Shown here one piece after another: positions 1 through 8,575 of a stretch of 64,000 nt of DNA; within the stretch, counting starts at the first letter, position 1; every line of letters begins with the position of its first letter. The stretch comes from Campylobacter sp. RM16704 (GTDB lineage: Bacteria; Campylobacterota; Campylobacteria; Campylobacterales; Campylobacteraceae). The stretch is taken from assembly GCF_000816245.1 (NCBI RefSeq), contig NZ_CP007769.1, positions 1,210,464 through 1,274,463 of the forward strand. Reading direction: 5' to 3'. Under the pieces are notes generated by a model, which searched no databases, was not told the origin of the DNA, and saw only the letters and a program-made list of their open reading frames with translations. The position numbers and the translations under genes are program-made.

Positions 1-433
1 TGATACTTAAAATTTTAGAAAAAACAAAATTATTTTCTCCTAAAGCTACTGGAAAGTTCATTTTGTTTTCTTGTATAAAATTAATGATTTCTTGATCTTT
101 ATTTTCCTCTAAAAAAAGTGCTATCACTTCAAACCTATCTTGATATTTCATTTGTAAATTATTTAAATGTGGAATTTCTACTTTACATGGAATACACCAT
201 GTAGTAAAAAATACAAACAATTTAGCCTTAGAATTATCATCAAAATTAAAGCCTTGTTCACTACTTTTAATAAATATTTTTCTACCATCAATAAATTTTA
301 AAGTCAAATTAACATTACTACTTTGAGATAAGCTCGAGCTATTTAAATTTTCAGTAGTTGAATTTTCCTTATCATTTGAACACGAAAATAAAAAAAATAT
401 TGGCATAATTATTAATATAATTTTAAGTTTCAA
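1..433 (-). CDS. Thioredoxin-like (TlpA/ResA family) lipoprotein, C-terminus beyond window
   Basis: The reverse strand reads from a TTG at 433, with an AAGGA ribosome site just upstream, into a short hydrophobic signal peptide ending in a lipobox (LFSC). A linker rich in Ser/Asn/Thr and then a thioredoxin-fold domain follow. The redox motif WCIPC lies about 80 residues in, so the protein should be an envelope-anchored thiol-disulfide reductase. About 144 codons are visible; the stop lies left of position 1. It resembles the Campylobacter lipoprotein thioredoxin found next to the 5-FTHF cyclo-ligase gene (Cj1207c-like, from memory). The gene is divergent from its neighbour. Its exact substrate cannot be told from sequence. 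Confidence 0.85.
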   Translation of the reverse strand, partial: MKLKIILIIMPIFFLFSCSNDKENSTTENLNSSSLSQSSNVNLTLKFIDGRKIFIKSSEQGFNFDDNSKAKLFVFFTTWCIPCKVEIPHLNNLQMKYQDRFEVIALFLEENKDQEIINFIQENKMNFPVALGENNFVFSKILSI

Positions 434-463
434 AAATTGTCCTTATATTTTTTTAAGTTTAAA

Positions 464-472
464 ATTATAACA
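464..472 (-). promoter_or_regulatory. Extended -10 promoter for the thioredoxin lipoprotein gene
   Basis: On the reverse strand TGTTATAAT is a perfect TGn-TATAAT extended -10 element about 30 bases upstream of the TTG start at 433. Campylobacter sigma-70 promoters rely on this element and usually lack a clear -35. Confidence 0.55.
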
Positions 473-508
473 TAAAAAGTTAAAAACTAAAGGAAAGCAA
501 GGGAAGTT

Positions 509-1138
509 TTGACAAAAAACAATTTCAGAATAGAACAAAAAAACAAACTTAATCAAAAAATAAAATATCAATACAAGAAAGATTTTTTGGTTTTTAATGA
601 AATAAAAAAAATATTGGCTATTTATAAAAATTGCAAAAATATTCTCATATATATTCCTCTAAAATATGAAATTAATCTTTACAAATTTAGACATTTTTTA
701 GCGAAAAAATATCAAATTTTTGTTCCATTTATGCAAGATAAAAGTTTAAAGGTAGTAAAATTAAGACTAACTCTTGATAAGAAGAGTTTTGGGGTATATG
801 AACCAAAAGATTCTTTTTTACAAACCCAAATAGATATTGCAATCATCCCTGTTATAGGTGTTGATGCAAATTTTAGAAGAATCGGTCATGGATATGGCTT
901 TTATGATAGGTTTTTTGAAACAATATCTTATAAAAAACCTTTAGTTATTTTTACACAAATAATAGATGCAAAAAGTTATCAAACTTTTAGTAAAAGTCAT
1001 GACATAAAAGGAAATTTTTATATAAACCCTTATAAAAAATATTTTAGGAAAGTAAAAAACAATGATAGAAATATTAGTCGCTTTAATAGCCGTTTTTACA
1101 GGTGCAGGGATTGGATATGTAGTCGCCAAAAAGATTAA
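509..1138 (+). CDS. 5-formyltetrahydrofolate cyclo-ligase family protein
   Basis: 209 codons from a TTG start with GGGAAG upstream. The family signature, an ATP/folate-binding glycine-rich stretch ending in Tyr-Asp-Arg, is visible as RIGHGYGFYDRFF around residue 128-140. The enzyme converts 5-formyl-THF to 5,10-methenyl-THF in folate salvage. The N-terminus is very Lys/Asn rich and poorly conserved, but the C-terminal half fits well. The last 77 bases overlap the start of rny in another frame, and the final 25 or so residues (Arg/Asn rich) lie beyond where the family fold normally ends, so a readthrough or frameshifted tail is possible. It corresponds in position to Cj1208. Confidence 0.8.
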   Translation: MTKNNFRIEQKNKLNQKIKYQYKKDFLVFNEIKKILAIYKNCKNILIYIPLKYEINLYKFRHFLAKKYQIFVPFMQDKSLKVVKLRLTLDKKSFGVYEPKDSFLQTQIDIAIIPVIGVDANFRRIGHGYGFYDRFFETISYKKPLVIFTQIIDAKSYQTFSKSHDIKGNFYINPYKKYFRKVKNNDRNISRFNSRFYRCRDWICSRQKD

Positions 1139-2615
1139 TGATGCAAATTTTAATATCTTTTTAGAACAAGCAAAAGCAAAAGCAAAAGCTATAGAATATG
1201 AAGCTGAATTGATACTTAAAGATGCAAAAAATTCTGTAGCTGAAGCTGAATTTGCAGCAAAGAAAAAATTTGAAGAAAAGGTTCAAAAGTTACAAAAAGA
1301 ACACTCTATTAAATTGGAGGAATTGAATAAAAAAGAACAAAATTTAAATTATCAAGAAAAGCTTTATGAAGAAAACAGAAATAAATTTGTAAAAGAACAG
1401 CAATCTTTAAAAGCTTTATATGAAGAAAATGAGATTTTAAAACAAAACTACGAAGAAAAACTTAATAATGTTTTAAAAATTCTTGAACATTCAACAGGAC
1501 TTACACAAGATGAAGCAAGAGAAATTATTTTGCAAAAAGTTAAAGAAAATTCAAGAGCTGAGATTGCTCATATTGTTAGAAAATACGAAGAAGAAGCAAG
1601 AAATGAAGCCAAAAGAAAAGCTAATTTTATCCTAGCACAAGCTACTTCAAGATTTGCAGGGGAATTTGCCGCTGAAAGATTAATCAATGTAGTAAATATA
1701 AAAAACGATGAATTAAAAGGACGTATTATAGGTAAAGAAGGTAGGAATGTTAAAACCTTGGAAATGGTTTTAGGTGTAGATATTATCATTGATGATACAC
1801 CCGGAGCAATTATAGTAAGTTGTTTTAATCTTTATAGACGTGCCATTGCTACAAAGGTGATTGAGCTTTTAGTAGAAGATGGCAGAATTCAACCTGCAAG
1901 AATAGAAGAAATTCACGAAAAGGTTTGTAAAGATTTTGAAGATAATATTTTAGAAGAAGGACAAACTATAGTAATGGATTTAGGATTGAACCAAATTCAT
2001 CCTGAAATTGTCAAACTTATAGGAAAGTTAAGATATAGAGCAAGTTATGGACAAAACGCTCTAGCACACTCTTTAGAAGTAGCACATCTTGCAGGTATCA
2101 TAGCAGCTGAGTGCGGTGGAGATGAAAAATTAGCAAGAAGAGCTGGAATTTTACATGATATAGGCAAAGCATTAACGCATGAATTTGAAGGCTCTCATGT
2201 TGATTTAGGTGCTGAACTTTGCAAAAGATATAAGGAACACTCTACGGTAATTAATGCTATTTATGCTCATCACGGTCATGAAGAAGCTACTAGTGTAGAA
2301 TCAGCTGCAGTTTGCACTGCAGATACACTAAGTGCTGCACGCCCTGGTGCAAGACGCGAAGTGCTTGAAGCCTTCCTAAAAAGAGTAAGTGAACTTGAAG
2401 ATATAGCTAAAAACAAAGATGGAGTTAAAAAAGCCTATGCAATCAATGCCGGTAGAGAAATTAGAGTAATTGTTAATGCAAAATTAGTCAACGATGATGA
2501 ATCTGTGCTTTTAGCTAAAGAAATTGCTGAAGAAATTCAAGAAAAAGTGCAGTACCCTGGTGAAATAAAAGTAAATGTCATCAGAGAACTTAGAGCTATT
2601 GATTTTGCAAGATAA
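1062..2615 (+). CDS. rny: Ribonuclease Y
   Basis: 517 residues, the usual length. There is an N-terminal membrane anchor (residues 1-20, then AKK), a long charged coiled coil (about 25-190), a KH RNA-binding domain (about 205-270, with the GRIIGKEGRN loop) and an HD phosphohydrolase domain (about 330-425) with the catalytic LHDIGKA motif and a downstream HHGHE. RNase Y is a membrane-bound endoribonuclease that starts mRNA decay. The ATG lies inside the preceding folate gene, suggesting translational coupling, and the DedA gene follows after 8 bases. Confidence 0.96.
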   Translation: MIEILVALIAVFTGAGIGYVVAKKINDANFNIFLEQAKAKAKAIEYEAELILKDAKNSVAEAEFAAKKKFEEKVQKLQKEHSIKLEELNKKEQNLNYQEKLYEENRNKFVKEQQSLKALYEENEILKQNYEEKLNNVLKILEHSTGLTQDEAREIILQKVKENSRAEIAHIVRKYEEEARNEAKRKANFILAQATSRFAGEFAAERLINVVNIKNDELKGRIIGKEGRNVKTLEMVLGVDIIIDDTPGAIIVSCFNLYRRAIATKVIELLVEDGRIQPARIEEIHEKVCKDFEDNILEEGQTIVMDLGLNQIHPEIVKLIGKLRYRASYGQNALAHSLEVAHLAGIIAAECGGDEKLARRAGILHDIGKALTHEFEGSHVDLGAELCKRYKEHSTVINAIYAHHGHEEATSVESAAVCTADTLSAARPGARREVLEAFLKRVSELEDIAKNKDGVKKAYAINAGREIRVIVNAKLVNDDESVLLAKEIAEEIQEKVQYPGEIKVNVIRELRAIDFAR

Positions 2616-2623
2616 GGTTTTTT

Positions 2624-3187
2624 ATGCAAGAAATGATAGATAATCTTAGTACTTATGGTTATTTGATTTTGTTTTTTTATTCTTTTGGTGGAGGTATGGT
2701 TGCTATACTAGCTGCTGGAGTACTTTGTGCAAGCTCTACTAAACTTGATTTGCATTTGTGTATACTTTTAGCTTTCTTAGCTAATACTATAGGTTCAACC
2801 TTATTATTTGTCTTAGGAAAATATTACAAAAAAGATATAATGCCTTATTTTAAAAATCATAGAAGAAAAATTGCTCTTGCTATGATGAAAATCAAAAAAT
2901 ACGGTGATTTGCTTTTAGTAGTACAAAAATTTATTTATGGAGTAAAAACCATCATTCCTATAGCAGCAGGTCTTTGCAAATTTAGTTTTGTAAGATTTTT
3001 CATCATTAATACCTTAGCTAGCTTGACTTGGGCTGTTATTTTGGGTTATGCTGGTTTTGTTTTTGGAAACACGCTAAAAGAAGCTTTTGAAGTGTTTTCT
3101 AGCTATCCTTATATAGCACCTATTTTTATAATTACTTTGATTTTTATAATATGGCTTTATTTAGCACGTTTTTCTAAGAAAAAATGA
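2624..3187 (+). CDS. DedA-family membrane protein
   Basis: 187 residues with several hydrophobic segments. The family core is visible: a GS-containing segment (ANTIGSTLLFVLGKYY), then a Lys-rich cytoplasmic loop and VQKFIYGVKTIIPIAAG, matching the conserved F-x-R-x-x-P-x-x-R-x-x-x-P-x-x-AG pattern with substitutions. DedA proteins are linked to membrane lipid (undecaprenyl-phosphate or phospholipid) translocation and envelope homeostasis. It sits 8 bases after rny and overlaps the ComEC-like gene by an ATGA junction, so all are probably in one operon. The equivalent C. jejuni gene is Cj1210. The specific substrate is not determinable. Confidence 0.85.
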   Translation: MQEMIDNLSTYGYLILFFYSFGGGMVAILAAGVLCASSTKLDLHLCILLAFLANTIGSTLLFVLGKYYKKDIMPYFKNHRRKIALAMMKIKKYGDLLLVVQKFIYGVKTIIPIAAGLCKFSFVRFFIINTLASLTWAVILGYAGFVFGNTLKEAFEVFSSYPYIAPIFIITLIFIIWLYLARFSKKK

Positions 3188-4440
3188 TTTTGAAATTCTC
3201 TATAAAAGATTCTTATAGAGAATTTTTTATTTTATTATTTTGTTTTTTATGTATTTTTGGCATTAATTTAACTTACGAATTTAAAAAATATCAAAATTTT
3301 AAAATATCAAAACACTTGCTATTAAAAAATAATATAGTTTTATCAAATTATTATAAAATAAATAAAAATGGCAAGAAATATCAGGTTTTAAAACTAAAAA
3401 ACTCTGATTTTATCTTTTATACCACTAGCTTTAAAGAACTCAATATAAGTCAAAATGATGTAATAAATCTTAGAATTATCACTAAAAATATCAACTTTAA
3501 AGATTATCTTAGTAAAAGCTTTTTTGTACCAAGCTATGACTTTAATATAACCAAAGTAAAGAAAGAAAAAGCTATTATCGAATACTTTTTAAATCAACAT
3601 CACAATGAAAAAATAAAAGAATTTTATGGAGCTTTGTTTTTCGCAAAAAATATTTCTTACGAACTTAGAAATGATGTAAATTACTATGGAATTGCACATT
3701 TAATAGCTATAAGCGGCTATCACTTAGGCTTACTATTTACATTTTGTTTTTTTATACTTGCACCTTTATATGCTTTTTTTCAAAAACGATACTTTCCTTA
3801 TAGAAGTTTAAAATTAGACCTTAGTATTATTGCCTTTATCTTTCTAATCTTATATATATTTTTAATAGATTTCACACCTTCATACACTAGAGCATTATGT
3901 ATGGCTATATTCGGATTTTATCTTTTCAGTAGAGATATTAAAATTCTAAGCTTTAAATTTTTATTTTTAAGTATTATTTTTTGCATAAGTATTGTTCCAA
4001 AATTTCTTTTTAGTGTTGGATTTTTATTTTCTTGTTTAGGTGTTTTTTATATTTATCTATATCTTCATCATTTTAAAAATAAATTTTCTAATTTAACTCA
4101 TATTGTATTATTAAACTTTTGGACATTTCTGGCAATGATTATACCTGTATTATATTTTTTTCCATTACTTAGTTTTCAACAATTTTTAGCAATACCTTTA
4201 AGTGTTATATTTGTTATATTTTATCCATTGGTATTATTTTTACATCTTATTTTTTGTGGAGATTTGCTAGATGTATATTTATTAAATTTTTTTGAAATAA
4301 AATTTTATAGTATAAATTTTTCTATTTCTTTTGGATACTACATACTTTATTTAATTTTATCTTTTATATCAATTTTACATAAAAACCTGGCTCTTTTTGT
4401 AGTTTCTCTTGGGTTTATTCCCTTTATTTTCTTGATTTAA
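3184..4440 (+). CDS. ComEC/Rec2-related competence membrane protein (short form)
   Basis: 418 residues, with a soluble N-terminal portion (about 25-120) and then the Competence transmembrane domain. The conserved block GIAHLIAISGYHLGLLF (about residues 174-190) matches the ComEC signature. ComEC forms the inner-membrane channel for DNA uptake. Classical ComEC is about 700-800 residues and carries a C-terminal metallo-beta-lactamase-like domain; this protein ends after the membrane helices, as I recall for Campylobacter (Cj1211, about this length). Its start overlaps the DedA stop (ATGA). Its 3' end overlaps the convergent YihY gene by 66 bases. Confidence 0.85.
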   Translation: MILKFSIKDSYREFFILLFCFLCIFGINLTYEFKKYQNFKISKHLLLKNNIVLSNYYKINKNGKKYQVLKLKNSDFIFYTTSFKELNISQNDVINLRIITKNINFKDYLSKSFFVPSYDFNITKVKKEKAIIEYFLNQHHNEKIKEFYGALFFAKNISYELRNDVNYYGIAHLIAISGYHLGLLFTFCFFILAPLYAFFQKRYFPYRSLKLDLSIIAFIFLILYIFLIDFTPSYTRALCMAIFGFYLFSRDIKILSFKFLFLSIIFCISIVPKFLFSVGFLFSCLGVFYIYLYLHHFKNKFSNLTHIVLLNFWTFLAMIIPVLYFFPLLSFQQFLAIPLSVIFVIFYPLVLFLHLIFCGDLLDVYLLNFFEIKFYSINFSISFGYYILYLILSFISILHKNLALFVVSLGFIPFIFLI

Positions 4441-5199
4441 AAGTAAATACGTTTTTAATCCTAAAAGATAAATAATCCAAGAAATATAAATCCATAAAAA
4501 GAAAAATAAAATTACAGAAAAAGAACCATATACATTTAAATAAGTTTTATTATATACAGCATAATAAACAAAGATCATCTTGGAAATATACCAAATCACA
4601 GAAGCACCAAAAGAACTAAACAAAAGTGCCTTTAAATCACCTTTTTTGCTAACCGAACTAGAATAAGATACAAAAAATAAAGCCCAAATAATTACATAAG
4701 GCAAAACTTCAAAGAAATTCAACGCAATATTAAATTCATCTAAAGTTTTTTGTATAAAACCTGAAATATAAAAACTCACTCCAAGTCCCAATGGAGTTAA
4801 GGTTGCTAAAGTCCAATAAGAACTGATACTATGCCAAAGACTTTTAGAATCTTCTTGTAAAAGTTTATTAATAACATAATCATAACCTGAAAAGAATGCT
4901 AATGAAGTTAAAGCCATAGCTAAAAGTCCAATTAATCCTAAATTTACACTATTTTTTAAAAAAGTATTGATATATTGTATGATTACATCTTGCTGAGTTG
5001 GAATTAAGAAAGTAAAAATTAAATTTTTAATTTTTTCCTGATATATATCAAAACTTGGAATTTGAGTAAAAACCCAAAAACATAAAAATAAAAGTGGTAT
5101 CAAAGATAAAATTGTATAAAAACTTAAGGCCGCAGCATAATTTAAAATTTCTTTATCTCTTAAAGCTAAAAGAATTTTAAACAAACTTTTAAAATTCAT
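4375..5199 (-). CDS. YihY/virulence factor BrkB family membrane protein
   Basis: 274 residues from the ATG at 5199 (a TTG lies one codon upstream). The family start is clear: Ala-Ala-Leu-Ser-Phe-Tyr-Thr near residues 23-32 followed by a Leu/Pro-rich first helix, six predicted helices in all, and YGSFSVILFFFLWIYISW near the C-terminus. Members were once called RNase BN but are integral membrane proteins of unsettled function. The start codon overlaps the GlcD stop (TGATG), so the two genes are probably co-transcribed and translationally coupled. The tail runs into the 3' end of the ComEC-like gene on the other strand. Confidence 0.85.
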   Translation of the reverse strand: MNFKSLFKILLALRDKEILNYAAALSFYTILSLIPLLFLCFWVFTQIPSFDIYQEKIKNLIFTFLIPTQQDVIIQYINTFLKNSVNLGLIGLLAMALTSLAFFSGYDYVINKLLQEDSKSLWHSISSYWTLATLTPLGLGVSFYISGFIQKTLDEFNIALNFFEVLPYVIIWALFFVSYSSSVSKKGDLKALLFSSFGASVIWYISKMIFVYYAVYNKTYLNVYGSFSVILFFFLWIYISWIIYLLGLKTYLLLNQENKGNKPKRNYKKSQVFM

Positions 5200-6581
5200 C
5201 AAAGTCCCATTTTAAAAGGATTAAGTATATTATTCGGATCAAAAGCTTTTTTAATATTTCTCATTAAATTCATCTCAGCATCACTAAAAGCAAGTTTCAT
5301 AAAAGGTGCCTTTGAAATTCCTATACCATGCTCTCCACTTAAAGTTCCACCCAAAGAAACAGTAAGTTTAAACACCTCTTCTACCGCTTCATAGCCTTTT
5401 TTTACTAATTCAGGATTATTCTTATCACTTACCATTACATTAGTATGTACATTACCATCACCAGTATGGCCAAAACAAGGAATTTTAAAACCATATTTTT
5501 TAGAAATTTTAGCTATACCTTTTAAAAGCTCAGGTAATTTTGAACGTGGCACGGTAATATCTTCATTAAGCTTTAAATTTCCATATATTGTTATACTTTG
5601 AGAACAATTTCTTCTAGCAAACCAAATATCAGCCGCTTCTTGCACATCTTTGGCTATTTTAAATTCTCTTACATTTGATTCTAAAAAACTTTCTCGTAAA
5701 ACTTTTAAATCTGCTTCCAAAGCTTCTTCAACATTACCATCTACATCAGCAATTAAAATCGCTCCCGCATCTATAGGTAAACCTTTTTGAAATTTTTCTT
5801 CTGTAGCTTGTATGCTTAATTGATCTAAAAATTCCATAGAAACAGGGGTTACACCTTTAGCCAAAGTTTTATAAACAGCATTCATAGCATCATCAATACT
5901 ATCAAAAATTCCCATAGCAGTTTTTTTAAATTTAGGCAAAGCAACCAATTTTAATGTAATTTCACTAAGCACAGCTAAAGATCCTTCGCTTGCTATTAAA
6001 ATTCCAGCTAAATTATAACCTGCTACATCTTTTATAGTTTTTTTACCTGCTCTAATAATCTCACCACTTGGTAAAACAGCCCTAAGAGCCATAACATAAT
6101 CTTTAGTTATTCCATACTTAGCAGCTCTCATCCCTCCTGCATTTTCGCTAACATTTCCTCCTAAAGAAGAATATTCCATACTAGCAGGATCAGGCGGATA
6201 AAATAAACCATACTCTTTTATCTTTTTTTGTAAAGTCATATTAATCACACCAGGTTGTACTACTGCAACTAAATTTTCAAGATCAATTTCTAAAATTTTA
6301 TTCATATGTTTTTCAAAACTTAATACAATACCACCATTAACTGCTAAACTTCCACCAGTAAAACCACTACCCGAACCTCTAGGAGTAACTATGATTTTAT
6401 TTTCATTGCAATATTTTAAAATTTGACTAATATCATCTTCATCTCGTGGAAAAAGCACTCCATCGGGTAGATAATGTTTTCTAGTAGCATCATAACTATA
6501 TGCTCTTTTATGGACAGAATCAAAGTGGGCATTTTCAATCCCTAAAAGTTCTTGAAAGAATTTTTGATGAATTTCTTGCAT
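5199..6581 (-). CDS. glcD: FAD-linked oxidase, glycolate oxidase subunit GlcD-like
   Basis: 460 residues. It has a PCMH-type FAD-binding domain with the PRGSGSGFTGGSLA glycine-rich motif near residues 67-80 and PGV and GGNVSENAGG segments, then a C-terminal FAD-oxidase cap ending in HTGDGNVH and SGEHGIG. These fit the GlcD/D-lactate dehydrogenase family, which oxidises 2-hydroxyacids (glycolate or D-lactate) and passes electrons to the chain. No GlcE or GlcF is adjacent, so the substrate is open. It sits between the PgbA-like gene (1-base overlap at TAATG) and the YihY gene. C. jejuni Cj1213c is the likely orthologue. Confidence 0.88.
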   Translation of the reverse strand: MQEIHQKFFQELLGIENAHFDSVHKRAYSYDATRKHYLPDGVLFPRDEDDISQILKYCNENKIIVTPRGSGSGFTGGSLAVNGGIVLSFEKHMNKILEIDLENLVAVVQPGVINMTLQKKIKEYGLFYPPDPASMEYSSLGGNVSENAGGMRAAKYGITKDYVMALRAVLPSGEIIRAGKKTIKDVAGYNLAGILIASEGSLAVLSEITLKLVALPKFKKTAMGIFDSIDDAMNAVYKTLAKGVTPVSMEFLDQLSIQATEEKFQKGLPIDAGAILIADVDGNVEEALEADLKVLRESFLESNVREFKIAKDVQEAADIWFARRNCSQSITIYGNLKLNEDITVPRSKLPELLKGIAKISKKYGFKIPCFGHTGDGNVHTNVMVSDKNNPELVKKGYEAVEEVFKLTVSLGGTLSGEHGIGISKAPFMKLAFSDAEMNLMRNIKKAFDPNNILNPFKMGL

Positions 6582-7300
6582 TATTTTTCTCTAGTTAGGC
6601 TAATTAATTTTTCATAATATACATAATAATTTCCAATTGCTTCATCATTTAGACTAAAAATATCACTTTTATAACCTGTAATTCTTGAATAAAATGGAAC
6701 TTGTAAATTCTGAGCTTGTGGGATAGCAAATTCTTCGATCTTACCAAAATCTTGACAATCAACCATCTCAGCTTTCTTTTCCAAAGCTACCACTAAAAGT
6801 CCAACGGCATTTTTTGAGCAAAAAGATCTAAAGTCTGATCTTCTTGGAGTTTGGCGATATTCTTGTATCATATGTGCACCAAACAAATCAGGATGTAAAA
6901 AATAAAGTCCATTTAATTTTTGTGCTATAAAATCATACGTACTTTTATCAGGAGCTATAATTAATGCTCTATCGTATAAATAATTTAAAACTATTTTATC
7001 GCCTATTTGTGGTAAAACATTTGGCAAAGGCATTGCATCTTGAGTTAGCATATCAAAAACTTTAAATTGCAATTTAATATAACCATTTTCTCTCCCAATA
7101 ACACTTGCCCTTGCAATAATAGATTTTTGTGTATCAATCTCATGTACTACTATACCACTTGAATGTAATAAAATCCTAGAATCATCTTTTATATAACCAT
7201 AAATATCATCTACTCTTTCAAGTTTTGCCTGTATTAAATCAAAACTTTTAGCTTGTAAAAATACCAAAAGACAACACAGTGTTAAAATAACTCTTGACAA
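6581..7300 (-). CDS. Secreted PgbA-type (plasminogen-binding N-terminal domain) protein
   Basis: 239 residues starting at a TTG preceded by AAGGAG, with a cleavable signal peptide (VILTLCCLLVFLQAKS). The mature part is a compact beta-rich domain with features such as GIVVHEI and NYLYDRALIIAP that I associate with the PgbA N-terminal family known from Helicobacter (Pfam recall, moderate certainty). Two Cys occur in the C-terminal half, which fits a periplasmic or surface protein. Plasminogen binding has been reported for Helicobacter members but cannot be inferred here, because those proteins owe it to lysine-rich C-termini. This copy ends in EKLISLTREK. It is first in a three-gene unit with glcD and the YihY gene. 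Confidence 0.65.
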   Translation of the reverse strand: MSRVILTLCCLLVFLQAKSFDLIQAKLERVDDIYGYIKDDSRILLHSSGIVVHEIDTQKSIIARASVIGRENGYIKLQFKVFDMLTQDAMPLPNVLPQIGDKIVLNYLYDRALIIAPDKSTYDFIAQKLNGLYFLHPDLFGAHMIQEYRQTPRRSDFRSFCSKNAVGLLVVALEKKAEMVDCQDFGKIEEFAIPQAQNLQVPFYSRITGYKSDIFSLNDEAIGNYYVYYEKLISLTREK

Positions 7301-7416
7301 TTTACACTCCTTAAAAATATCTAAAAGTAAATTATATTGTTTTTTCCTTACAAAATTGTAAGAAAAATTAAGTAAAATACAAATTTATGTTTAAATTTTA
7401 CAAGGTTTTAAAAACT

Positions 7417-8574
7417 ATGAAAAAAATATTTATATCATTATTTATTTCTATAAAACTTTTTGCAATATCAAGTGTTGAAGAACTTTCTTGGGAAAATGGA
7501 AAGACTCTACTAGATTTTTTACAAGATCATTCCATATCACTTAATTTATATTATAACCTTGATGCAGAAGATAAAGAACTAAGTGCAGAAATTTCAAGTG
7601 GTGTAAAATATCAAATGTTAAAAGATGAACAAGGTGAACTTGAGCAGGTTTTAATTCCAATTAGTGATGATTTACAAATCCATATTTATAAAAATATTGA
7701 TAATAAATTTGTACTTAATTTTACTCCTATTTCTTATACTAAAGAAACAAGGACTTTATATGTAAAAATCAACAATTCAGCTTATCAAGATGTTTATGAT
7801 GAAAGTGGAAGTGTAACCTTAGCAAGAGCTATGGTACGTGCATTTAGAAATAGTGTAGATTTTAGAAAGGCAAAAAAAGGCGATAGTGTTGTTTTAATTT
7901 ATGAACAAAAAAGAAGACTAGGAAAACTTTTTGGAGATATTAATATCAATGCGGCATTAGCAAATATTAGAGAAAAAGAATACTCAGTCTTTTTATATAA
8001 AGATTCCTATTATAATGCCCAAGGAAAAGAGCTCGAAAATTTCTTTTTAACTAAACCAGTACAATATACAAGGATTTCAGACCGTTTTACTAGAGCAAGA
8101 TATCATCCTATTTTGAAAAGATATAGAGCACATTTAGGTATTGATTATGCTGCACCTACCGGAACTCCAGTTAAAAGTGCAGGAGAAGGAATAATTAGCT
8201 TTGTCGGCAACAAAGGAGGTTATGGTAAAGTGGTACAAGTAAAACATATATCAGGATATATGACTTTATATGCCCACCTTAGTCGTTTTGCAAAAATAAA
8301 ACGTGGTCAAAAAGTTAAACAAGGACAAGTAATAGCTTATGTAGGATCTACAGGAATGAGTACGGGACCACATTTACATTTTGGACTTTATCTAAATAAT
8401 AAAGCAATTAATCCTGAAACTATAGTAAAAATTCCAAAATCAAGTTTAAGTGGAAAAAGTAAAGAAGAATTTTTAAAAATAGCAAAAACATATGAAAATC
8501 GTTTGCAAAATATTAATGAAGATTTTATAAATCCACCAAAAGAACAAAATATAGAAAATTTCATGGAGTTTTGA
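7417..8574 (+). CDS. M23 peptidoglycan peptidase, Csd3/Pgp3-like
   Basis: The start is placed at the ATG at 7417 rather than 7387, because MKK followed by a hydrophobic stretch ending in LFAIS gives a clean signal peptide and AAGG lies 11 bases upstream. 385 residues. An N-terminal inhibitory/OapA-like region is followed by a LytM/M23 domain with zinc ligands in HLGIDYAAPTGTPV and HLHFGLY. Helicobacter Csd3/HdpA and C. jejuni Pgp3 are similar in length and layout and cleave D,D-peptide bonds in peptidoglycan, shaping helical cells. The role here is by analogy. It lies one base before mgtE. Confidence 0.85.
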   Translation: MKKIFISLFISIKLFAISSVEELSWENGKTLLDFLQDHSISLNLYYNLDAEDKELSAEISSGVKYQMLKDEQGELEQVLIPISDDLQIHIYKNIDNKFVLNFTPISYTKETRTLYVKINNSAYQDVYDESGSVTLARAMVRAFRNSVDFRKAKKGDSVVLIYEQKRRLGKLFGDININAALANIREKEYSVFLYKDSYYNAQGKELENFFLTKPVQYTRISDRFTRARYHPILKRYRAHLGIDYAAPTGTPVKSAGEGIISFVGNKGGYGKVVQVKHISGYMTLYAHLSRFAKIKRGQKVKQGQVIAYVGSTGMSTGPHLHFGLYLNNKAINPETIVKIPKSSLSGKSKEEFLKIAKTYENRLQNINEDFINPPKEQNIENFMEF

Positions 8575-8575
8575 A

